Assembly (NCBI RefSeq): GCF_025457425.1
Contig: NZ_JAMXIA010000001.1
Location: 3,286,001 to 3,350,000, forward strand
From: Chryseobacterium foetidum
Lineage (GTDB): Bacteria; Bacteroidota; Bacteroidia; Flavobacteriales; Weeksellaceae
DNA length: 64,000 nt
Direction: 5' to 3'
The notes beneath the pieces were generated by a model. The model ran no database searches and was not told the origin of the DNA. It was given only the letters and a program-made list of their open reading frames with translations. The first letter of the stretch is position 1, and each line of letters starts with the position of its first letter. Positions 9,055 through 16,006 of this stretch are shown here, in pieces. Both the position numbers and the translations under genes were made by a program.

Positions 9055-9109
9055 ACTGATTGCTCATTACCTATTACTCATTACTAATCACTCATTGCTC
9101 ATAAAAAAA
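9055..9109. repeat. Degenerate ATTACTCATT tract before truB
   Basis: About six imperfect copies of a 7-9 base unit (TGCTCATTACC, TATTACTCA, TTACTAATCA, CTCATTGCTCAT) ending directly at the truB ATG (9110). Confidence 0.7.
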
Positions 9110-9811
9110 ATGACCGCCGAACAACTACAATCAGGACATATCTTCCTCCTCGACAAACCACTCGACTGGACTTCCTTTCAGGCTGTAAATAAGTTAAAAT
9201 ATAAGCTTAAACGTGAATTTGATCTCCCGAAAAAATTCAAAATCGGTCATGCCGGAACATTAGATCCAAGAGCAACAGGTTTACTGATCGTTTGCACAGG
9301 GAAATTCACCAAAAAAATCCCTGAAATTCAGGATGCACCGAAAGAATACTGGACAGAAATCAAAATCGGCGTTCAGACAGAATCCTACGACACAGAAAAA
9401 CCGGAAATTCTTCATCAGGATTTTTCAAAGGTAACTGAAGAAGATGTCAGTACAGCTTTAGACAAATTTTTAGGAGAAATCGATCAGAAACCACCCGTTT
9501 TTTCGGCAATCAAAATCGATGGAGCAAGAGCTTACAACCTCGCAAGAGCAGGTGCTGAAGTAGAAATGAAATCAAGAAAAACAACAATTCATTACATCAA
9601 AGATGTTGAAATTAATTTTCCGCTCATCAGTTTTATTGTAGGATGTTCAAAAGGAACTTATATCAGAAGTTTAGCCCACGATATTGGTCAGAAATTGGGA
9701 GTAGGAGCTTACCTTACCCAACTCAGACGAACAAAAATCGGAGAGTACAGTGTTGAAGACGCAACCACAGAATTTTTGAATAACGAATACAGATTTGAGA
9801 CGAATGAATAA
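9110..9811 (+). CDS. truB: tRNA pseudouridine(55) synthase TruB
   Basis: Makes pseudouridine 55 in the T-loop of tRNAs. I use the ATG at 9110 (MTAEQLQSGHIFLLDKPLDW), because the frame upstream is only the low-complexity tract with a TTG. 233 residues. Visible: the KPLDWTSF substrate motif, the catalytic loop GHAGTLDPRATGLL with the nucleophilic Asp, and the CSKGTYIRSLAHDIG motif. The C-terminal PUA domain is absent or very short, as in many bacterial TruB. The stop codon overlaps the start of the next gene by 8 bases. Confidence 0.95.
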   Translation: MTAEQLQSGHIFLLDKPLDWTSFQAVNKLKYKLKREFDLPKKFKIGHAGTLDPRATGLLIVCTGKFTKKIPEIQDAPKEYWTEIKIGVQTESYDTEKPEILHQDFSKVTEEDVSTALDKFLGEIDQKPPVFSAIKIDGARAYNLARAGAEVEMKSRKTTIHYIKDVEINFPLISFIVGCSKGTYIRSLAHDIGQKLGVGAYLTQLRRTKIGEYSVEDATTEFLNNEYRFETNE

Positions 9812-10364
9812 ATATTTATGGTCAATTTTCTTTGTCATTTTATCGCTGAAAACATTTTCTCAGGAAAAATCAAATAAATTGGGATTGTTTGGAGTGGTGC
9901 AAGCGAATGTTGGTTTTGATGTTGCTGCCATGATTAAAGAAAACCAGGCGACAAATGAATATGATAGGCAAAGACTAGATCCCGGAAAGTTTAATTACGG
10001 TTTTGCTGCACAGTTGGGATATCAACCTTTGAATTGGTTTGCATTGGGAACCGGTGTGAGATACAGTTACGTAGATCCGAATTTTCATGTAATGTACTGG
10101 ACGGTACAGCCATTTTTTATCGTCAGTAATCCGAGAGATGAAGAATTTACCTATGTTTCTGCAAATTTTGGAACTCAAATCAATCAGACAGCATCTAAAA
10201 ATGCAAAACTTGCAGGAATTTCTGTTGGATTCTTCGAACCGATAACAAAGAATCTTGGAAACAAATTTCAAATCAATCTGGAGGTTCAGAATTTCGACGG
10301 AAACAGTACATTTTTTGTAGGATTTTCTTACGGAATCACAATCTTCTCAAACAAGAAACTTTAG
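9804..10364 (+). CDS. Small secreted outer-membrane beta-barrel-like protein
   Basis: 186 residues from the ATG at 9804, inside the end of truB. It has a clear signal peptide (MNKYLWSIFFVILSLKTFSQ) followed by short alternating strands with aromatic residues (NYGFAAQLGYQPLNWFALGTG, VRYSY, FVGFSYGITIF), a pattern typical of small outer-membrane barrels. No catalytic motif seen. The overlap with truB and the 4-base gap to rluF suggest one operon, though the functional link is unclear. Exact family not recognised. Confidence 0.7.
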   Translation: MNKYLWSIFFVILSLKTFSQEKSNKLGLFGVVQANVGFDVAAMIKENQATNEYDRQRLDPGKFNYGFAAQLGYQPLNWFALGTGVRYSYVDPNFHVMYWTVQPFFIVSNPRDEEFTYVSANFGTQINQTASKNAKLAGISVGFFEPITKNLGNKFQINLEVQNFDGNSTFFVGFSYGITIFSNKKL

Positions 10365-10368
10365 AATC

Positions 10369-11091
10369 ATGGAAAAAACACGCATCAATAAATATCTTTC
10401 TGAAGTGGGCTACTGCTCAAGAAGAGCTGCAGACAAACTTTTGGAAGAAGGCAGAATTAAAATTAACGGTCAGATTCCTGAGTTGGGGACTAAGGTTTCA
10501 GATGAAGACCAGATTGAAGTTGACGGAAAACCTATTCGCGAATCTGAGGAGAAACCGGTATATCTTGCTTTTAATAAACCGAGAGGTATTGTCTGTACAA
10601 CAGATTCAGTGCGTGAAAAAAATAATATTATTGATTTTATAAATTATCCTAAAAGAATTTTCCCCATCGGTAGATTGGATAAAGCCAGTGAAGGTCTTAT
10701 CTTTTTGACCAATGACGGTGATATTGTGAATAAAATTCTCCGATCAAAAAACAATCATGAAAAAGAATATATCGTGAGAGTTGATAAACCCATTAATCCA
10801 AAGTTTTTAGATAAAATGAGAAATGGCGTGCCTATTTTAGATACTGTAACAAAGAAATGTGAAGTGGAAAAAATTGACGACATGCATTTCAGAATTATCC
10901 TTACGCAGGGATTAAACAGGCAGATCAGAAGAATGTGTGAGTACCTTGGCTACGAAGTAAAAAAACTGAAGAGAATCAGAATTATGAATATTTTACTTGA
11001 CGTTCCCGCAGGCAAGTGGAGAGATTTTACAGACGCAGAATTATTCGAAATCAATTCTCTAATCAAGGACTCTGAGAAAACCCATGAGTGA
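10369..11091 (+). CDS. rluF: 23S rRNA pseudouridine(2604) synthase RluF
   Basis: Isomerises a uridine in helix 74 of 23S rRNA. 240 residues: an N-terminal S4 RNA-binding domain (residues 1-60, RINKYLSEVGYCSRRAADKL) then the RsuA/RluB/RluF-type catalytic domain. The catalytic Asp is D104 in GRLDKASEG. Stretches such as KEYIVRVDKPI, GVPILDTVTKKCEVEK and RQIRRMCEYLGYEVKKL agree closely with E. coli RluF as I recall it, better than with RluB, so I use that name. The E. coli C-terminal Lys/Pro-rich tail is missing. Confidence 0.85.
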   Translation: MEKTRINKYLSEVGYCSRRAADKLLEEGRIKINGQIPELGTKVSDEDQIEVDGKPIRESEEKPVYLAFNKPRGIVCTTDSVREKNNIIDFINYPKRIFPIGRLDKASEGLIFLTNDGDIVNKILRSKNNHEKEYIVRVDKPINPKFLDKMRNGVPILDTVTKKCEVEKIDDMHFRIILTQGLNRQIRRMCEYLGYEVKKLKRIRIMNILLDVPAGKWRDFTDAELFEINSLIKDSEKTHE

Positions 11092-11176
11092 AAAAAATTC
11101 ACTACAATTTAATTTGGACTTGATTTAAGTATCCTATTTTCATGGTTTTTAATAGAAATTTTCTATAAAATACATC

Positions 11177-11203
11177 TTGTTATGTATTAAGTGATTATAT
11201 TTG
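11177..11203 (+). promoter_or_regulatory. Promoter TTG-N16-TATATTTG
   Basis: A -33 TTG (11177-11179) and an exact TAnnTTTG -7 box (11196-11203) drive the three-gene paralogue cluster. The ATG at 11243 lies 39 bases beyond. A TTG inside the box is not a start codon. Confidence 0.6.
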
Positions 11204-11242
11204 CAGCACACAACAAATCAATCACCTCTTAAAAATACCAAG

Positions 11243-12052
11243 ATGAAAAAAATGCTCTACTATGTAGTGCTGGGTTGTTTTGTTGTGCCCAGTCAGACGC
11301 TATTCTCACAAGTGGGGATAGGGACAACGTCAGTAGAAAGTAACCTTCTGCTGAAAGTTCATTCCACCAACAAAGGAGTTCTCCTACCTAATCTTAACAT
11401 TACCAATCTTGCGCTTGCCTCGCCAGTTACAACGCCTGCCTATGGTCTTTTGGCTTATAACAAAGCTGTTGGGAAACAAGGCTTCACCTTTTGGGACGGT
11501 ACAAAATGGAATGAGCTTGTAGATACCCGTAATGTTTATTCGGTGTTAGGTCTTACGATTTCTTACAGTACTTCAAACTCTGCCCCGCTTAATATTACTA
11601 CTCCGCAGGGTGCTATGCTTTATCCTCAGGATTCTGCGCCAGGAACTATCTGGTCAGAAGTGCCTGGGTTGTCTAAAGATATTACCGTTACTCAAACCAA
11701 CAACAGTATTGTAGTCATTACAGAGGGTATGGTGCAGGCTAACAATAATACAGCCAGTTCATCAAATACCTTTACCTACGCTGTCGGAATTTTTGTGGAT
11801 GGGAAATTAGCAGGTGTAAGAAACTATTCTACAAGATATTCTACTGTTAATCAATACGATTACTTTTCTATCAACTCAGTTTTAAAGAATTTAAGTCTTG
11901 GTAATCACACCATTAAAACTTACGTAAGTGTAAGGGTAAATGATTATTCTTCCGCTTCGCAATGGAGATTTGGCGGTCCGGTAGGGACGGCATCTCTGAA
12001 TGCTGATATGACGAAGATCAACATGTATATCAAACTCACCGAAAAATCATAA
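11243..12052 (+). CDS. Secreted protein of unknown function, tandem paralogue 1 of 3
   Basis: 269 residues from the ATG at 11243. Signal peptide ending near TLFSQ, then the head common to many flavobacterial surface proteins (VGIGT, VHSTNKGVLLPNLNI, FTFWDGTKWNEL). The C-terminal half shares with its two neighbours the core YA(V/I)GIFVDGKLA followed by LKNLSLGNHTIKTYV, which looks like a beta-sandwich. No T9SS sorting domain or enzyme motif seen. Next gene after 10 bases; the three are probably one operon from the promoter at 11177. Cannot be assigned a function; a cell-surface or matrix component is plausible. Confidence 0.8.
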   Translation: MKKMLYYVVLGCFVVPSQTLFSQVGIGTTSVESNLLLKVHSTNKGVLLPNLNITNLALASPVTTPAYGLLAYNKAVGKQGFTFWDGTKWNELVDTRNVYSVLGLTISYSTSNSAPLNITTPQGAMLYPQDSAPGTIWSEVPGLSKDITVTQTNNSIVVITEGMVQANNNTASSSNTFTYAVGIFVDGKLAGVRNYSTRYSTVNQYDYFSINSVLKNLSLGNHTIKTYVSVRVNDYSSASQWRFGGPVGTASLNADMTKINMYIKLTEKS

Positions 12053-12062
12053 AATACAAAAG

Positions 12063-12893
12063 ATGAAAACATTTTTTCTAAGATTCCTTTTTGTAATACT
12101 GGGAATCAATTATTACGCTCAGTCCGGTTCTGTAGGAATCGGTACCGAAACACCAAATTCTTCTGCAATTTTAGATTTGGTTGCAACTAATAAAGGTATA
12201 ATGCTGCCGCAGATTGCACTTAATGCCTCTAATGTTTCTGATGCAAGTTTTATGGCTACGACGCCTACCACTTCACTTTTAGTTTACAATACCAATGCGT
12301 CATTTCCGGGAGGTAGAGGATTGTACTATTGGGATGGTGGTAAATGGGTTTTCTATTTTAACTCAGCAAACCTTAATCTTTTGCTGGGAATTACTAAATA
12401 TTACTCAAAAATTTACCCCGGAGGAACTTATACATTTAGCTACCCCGGCGAATCACCATACGTTAACGGAAGTTCTTTGGCGTTACCGTGGGTGAAGGTT
12501 CCGGAAACTACAGATTTTGATATCGTAATAGACCGTCCTGAGAACAATACAGTAATTACTTTTACAGGAATGGTTCAGGTAGGTACAGCATCAACGAGTG
12601 CAAATGTAAACTACGGGTTGGGTATTTTTGTTGATAATAAGCTGATTACCTCAAAAGCAGTTTCCTTAAACGGAGATATTGCATGTCCTTTTCAGGAGTT
12701 CACTATTACAGGTGTTTTGGATGATTTGTCTGTTGGTACTCATAAAATCACGCTGGGTGTTGCCAACCGAACAGGAAACGTAGGGAGTGAGCTGACCTAT
12801 TATGGCAGGAAAGCTGGTGGATGTCTTAATCTCACAAATGATGAAGCACAGATCAGTGCTGTAGTTTTAATTAATCAACCTTTACCTTATTAA
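12063..12893 (+). CDS. Secreted protein of unknown function, tandem paralogue 2 of 3
   Basis: 276 residues. Signal peptide MKTFFLRFLFVILGINYYAQ, then the shared head (VGIGTETPNSSAILDLVATN, KGIMLPQIAL, LYYWDGGKWVFY) and the shared tail (YGLGIFVDNKLITSK, GVLDDLSVGTHKITLGV). The SSAILDL phrase is the most canonical of the three. The middle of the protein differs strongly from its neighbours, so the copies are old or fast-evolving. Six bases before the third paralogue. Function unknown. Confidence 0.8.
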   Translation: MKTFFLRFLFVILGINYYAQSGSVGIGTETPNSSAILDLVATNKGIMLPQIALNASNVSDASFMATTPTTSLLVYNTNASFPGGRGLYYWDGGKWVFYFNSANLNLLLGITKYYSKIYPGGTYTFSYPGESPYVNGSSLALPWVKVPETTDFDIVIDRPENNTVITFTGMVQVGTASTSANVNYGLGIFVDNKLITSKAVSLNGDIACPFQEFTITGVLDDLSVGTHKITLGVANRTGNVGSELTYYGRKAGGCLNLTNDEAQISAVVLINQPLPY

Positions 12894-12899
12894 AACATC

Positions 12900-13736
12900 A
12901 TGAAAAAAATTATATATACTTTAGTACTGTCTGCAATACCTTCAATGTTTTTTTCTCAGGTTGTAATGACAGATAAGGCTACTCCTGCAATTGACAACAG
13001 TGCTGTTTTGAAATTAGATTCAGACAACAAAGGTGTTCTGTATCCGAGAATTCCTCTGGATTCAAATCTGGACGTGACAAATGTTCCGGCACCATTAGAT
13101 GGAACTGTGGTGTTCAATACAAAATCGACTGTGTCACTTCCTCAAACCGTTGCTTACTACGATACAGGAAAATGGAATGCGTTGCTGACAAAAGATCAAT
13201 TGGCTGCTAAACTTGATTTGGTGAATGTAAGTTCTATAACATCTCCGGGGAATATTGCAATTACAGGGTATTCTCCCGGGAACTTCAGTATTGGAGATAA
13301 TGTTTCTGCAAGCTGGGTTCCTCTTCAGATTGAAGACAGTAAAACATTTACAAGAAGTACAAACTCTTTTGCTTTTACTCTAGAAGGTATGGCTCAGCTC
13401 GACAAAGCATCCAACAGTTATTTTGAATATGCTATCGGAATCTTTGTTGATAATAAATTGGCAGTCGTTCGGAAATATCACAAGCATAATGAAAACTTCA
13501 CATGTTCGTGGCATAAATTTGTTCTCAATGGTGTGGTTAATAATTTATCTGTCGGAACTCATACAATCAGTGTCAGAGCTAGAAACATAGCATCCTCGTC
13601 ATCATCTTCTGCTCAAAAAATCATTTATGGTGGCGTGGCTCAGAATTCAAACGCTGGAAATCCGCCATGTGACAACATGAGTAATTTTATGTCTAAAATT
13701 TCTTTAAGCACCACAATTGTGGAATCTATAAACTAA
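12900..13736 (+). CDS. Secreted protein of unknown function, tandem paralogue 3 of 3
   Basis: 278 residues. Signal peptide MKKIIYTLVLSAIPSMFFSQ. The VGIGT word is lost here (VVMTDKATPAIDNSAVLKL), but SDNKGVLYPRIPL, VAYYDTGKWNAL, YAIGIFVDNKLAVVRKYH and GVVNNLSVGTHTISVRARN align with paralogues 1 and 2. The tail has a serine run (ASSSSSS) before the last strand. The stop codon is followed at once by a run of T. Function unknown. Confidence 0.8.
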   Translation: MKKIIYTLVLSAIPSMFFSQVVMTDKATPAIDNSAVLKLDSDNKGVLYPRIPLDSNLDVTNVPAPLDGTVVFNTKSTVSLPQTVAYYDTGKWNALLTKDQLAAKLDLVNVSSITSPGNIAITGYSPGNFSIGDNVSASWVPLQIEDSKTFTRSTNSFAFTLEGMAQLDKASNSYFEYAIGIFVDNKLAVVRKYHKHNENFTCSWHKFVLNGVVNNLSVGTHTISVRARNIASSSSSSAQKIIYGGVAQNSNAGNPPCDNMSNFMSKISLSTTIVESIN

Positions 13737-13758
13737 TTTTTTTTTTTTTTTTTTTTTT
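13737..13758. repeat. Homopolymer run of 22 T
   Basis: Uninterrupted T22 starting immediately after the TAA of the third paralogue. Much longer than any terminator T tail in the window and not preceded by a hairpin. Could be a length-variable site or an assembly-sensitive region. Confidence 0.9.
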
Positions 13759-13769
13759 CACTATTACCT

Positions 13770-13804
13770 CAAATGGGACTGTTTAAAGCGGTTCCATTTT
13801 TTGT
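13770..13804 (+). terminator. Hairpin terminator of the paralogue cluster
   Basis: AAATGGGACT pairs with GGTTCCATTT (two G-T pairs) around a 10-base loop, followed by TTTTTTG. It lies 34 bases past the last stop codon and before the rpsA leader. Confidence 0.6.
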
Positions 13805-13869
13805 TTTTCATCATATACATGATTTTAAAATTGTTTTAAAATGATTAACAAAGTAATTGATATTTTTTG

Positions 13870-13877
13870 TATTTTTG
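13870..13877 (+). promoter_or_regulatory. Candidate rpsA -7 box TATTTTTG
   Basis: The sequence TATTTTTGCAGTC here is identical to the one on the minus strand at the rplS promoter. No well-spaced -33 TTG (nearest is 10 bases upstream). It implies a leader of about 115 bases before the rpsA ATG, room for ribosomal-protein feedback control. Confidence 0.5.
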
Positions 13878-13998
13878 CAGTCACTTTTTGTGGACAGGTC
13901 TTTAAAGGTAAATTATTATAAATTAATTACTTCCGTATTTTTTAAAACCACATTTATTAAGACCATTAAAAAAGAAGGAATACAAATTTTATTAGAAA

Positions 13999-15804
13999 AT
14001 GTCAAAAGAGACAAATTCAGCAGAGGTTATTCTTAACCAAAACGTAGCACCGGAACAATTTGACTGGGATTCATTCGAATCTGGTCTTGATGCAGATGCG
14101 AGAAAAGAAAAAAGCGATCTTGAGGAAATCTACAACGGATCTCTTAACAGCCTGAACGATAACGACGTTTTAGTTGGTAGAGTAGTAAGATTAACTGACA
14201 AAGAAGCTATCGTAGACATCAACTTCAAATCTGAAGGTGTTATTTCTCTTAACGAATTCCGTTACAACCAAGGCCTAAGCGTAGGTGACGAGGTTGAGGT
14301 AATGGTAGACAGAAGAGAAGACAAAACAGGTCAGTTACAGTTATCTCACAAAAAAGCTAGAACGCTTAAAGCTTGGGATAGAGTAAACGAACTTCACGAA
14401 ACTGGAGAAATCGTTAACGGTTTTGTTAAGTCTAGAACTAAAGGAGGTATGATCGTTGACGTACACGGTATCGAAGCATTCTTACCAGGTTCTCAAATCG
14501 ACGTTAAGCCAATTAAAGATTACGATCAGTTCGTAGGTAAAACTATGGAGTTCAAAGTTGTGAAAATCAACCCTGAGTTCAAAAACGTAGTTGTATCTCA
14601 CAAAGCATTGATCGAAGCAGATATCGAAGGTCAGAAAAAAGAAATCATCGCGCAGCTTGAAAAAGGTCAGGTTCTTGAAGGTACTGTTAAGAATATTACT
14701 TCTTACGGTGTATTCGTAGATCTTGGTGGTGTTGACGGATTGATCCACATTACAGACCTTTCTTGGTCTAGAGTGAACCATCCGTCTGAAATCTTAGAAG
14801 ACGGACAGACTGTGAAAGTGGTTATCCTTGACTTTGATGACGAGAAAACAAGAATCCAGTTGGGTATGAAGCAGTTAGAAGCTCATCCTTGGGATGCACT
14901 TTCTGCTGACATGAAAGTTGGTGATAAAGTAAAAGGAAAAGTAGTGGTTCTTGCTGACTATGGTGCATTCGTAGAAATCGCTCCAGGTGTAGAAGGATTA
15001 ATTCACGTTTCTGAAATGTCTTGGTCTACTCACTTGAGAAGCGCAGGAGATTTCGTAAAAGTAGGTGACGAAGTGGAAGCTGAAGTACTTACTTTAGACA
15101 GAGAAGACAGAAAAATCTCTTTAGGTATGAAACAGTTATCTAAAGATCCATGGGAAAATATCGAAGCTAAATATCCGGTAGGTTCTGAGCACGTTGGAAC
15201 TGTAAGAAACTTTACAAACTTCGGTGTATTCGTAGAACTGGAAGAAGGTATCGACGGATTAATCTATATCTCTGATCTTTCTTGGACTAAGAAAATCAAG
15301 CATCCATCAGAATTCTGTGCAGTAGGTGATAAATTGAATGTTGTAGTTCTTGAACTGGACATCCAGGCTAGAAGATTATCTCTAGGTCACAAGCAATTGA
15401 CAGAAAACCCATGGGATAAATTTGAAACTAAATATGCTGAAGGAACTGTACACACAGGATCTGCTGTAGAAGTTCACGACAAAGGAGCTTCCGTACAATT
15501 CGAAGATGCTGAAGTAGAAGCATTCTGCCCATCAAGATTATTAGAGAAGGAAGACGGATCTAAAATCAAGAAAGGTGAAACTGCTCAGTTCAAAGTAATT
15601 GAATTCAACAAAGAATTCAAAAGAGTAGTTGTTTCTCACACAGGAATCTTCAGAGACGAAGAGAAAAAGAATGCAAGAGAAGCATCAAACAACAGATCTA
15701 ATAACAACAATAGCATGTCTTCTTCAAACATTGAAGAAAGATCAACATTAGGTGATATTGATGTATTAGCTGAATTGAAAAAGAAAATGGAAGGAGGTAA
15801 ATAA
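13999..15804 (+). CDS. rpsA: 30S ribosomal protein S1
   Basis: Binds mRNA on the 30S subunit and helps start translation, which matters especially in a group with few Shine-Dalgarno sites. 601 residues with six S1 (OB-fold) repeats starting near residues 56, 135, 222, 307, 394 and 480; repeats 3-5 carry the clear signature (YGVFVDLGGVDGLIHITDLSW and similar). The acidic N-terminus (VAPEQFDWDSFESG) is typical of Bacteroidota S1. The tail has a short Asn/Ser-rich stretch. Single-gene unit with its own leader and terminator. Confidence 0.97.
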   Translation: MSKETNSAEVILNQNVAPEQFDWDSFESGLDADARKEKSDLEEIYNGSLNSLNDNDVLVGRVVRLTDKEAIVDINFKSEGVISLNEFRYNQGLSVGDEVEVMVDRREDKTGQLQLSHKKARTLKAWDRVNELHETGEIVNGFVKSRTKGGMIVDVHGIEAFLPGSQIDVKPIKDYDQFVGKTMEFKVVKINPEFKNVVVSHKALIEADIEGQKKEIIAQLEKGQVLEGTVKNITSYGVFVDLGGVDGLIHITDLSWSRVNHPSEILEDGQTVKVVILDFDDEKTRIQLGMKQLEAHPWDALSADMKVGDKVKGKVVVLADYGAFVEIAPGVEGLIHVSEMSWSTHLRSAGDFVKVGDEVEAEVLTLDREDRKISLGMKQLSKDPWENIEAKYPVGSEHVGTVRNFTNFGVFVELEEGIDGLIYISDLSWTKKIKHPSEFCAVGDKLNVVVLELDIQARRLSLGHKQLTENPWDKFETKYAEGTVHTGSAVEVHDKGASVQFEDAEVEAFCPSRLLEKEDGSKIKKGETAQFKVIEFNKEFKRVVVSHTGIFRDEEKKNAREASNNRSNNNNSMSSSNIEERSTLGDIDVLAELKKKMEGGK

Positions 15805-15828
15805 TCTCTGATCACATTCTTATAAACT

Positions 15829-15857
15829 AACCACTCATTTTTATGAGTGGTTTTTTT
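15829..15857 (+). terminator. rpsA terminator
   Basis: Perfect 10-bp stem AACCACTCAT / ATGAGTGGTT with a TTTT loop and a following T run. Confidence 0.9.
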
Positions 15858-15981
15858 ATTCAATTACAAAATGTTTAATATTAATTTCATTATTAATTCC
15901 CTTATTGATTACTTAATAATGTATATTCAAAAAAATATATTAAAAATTAAATAAAAATAATAATAGATTGATTATTATTTG

Positions 15982-15989
15982 TAAATTTG
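15982..15989 (+). promoter_or_regulatory. Candidate -7 box TAAATTTG of the M36 peptidase
   Basis: Exact TAnnTTTG, ending 17 bases before the ATG at 16007, the spacing that recurs in this window. A TTG lies 11 bases upstream, closer than the usual -33 position. Confidence 0.5.
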
Positions 15990-16006
15990 GCGCTTTAATA
16001 ATCAAT

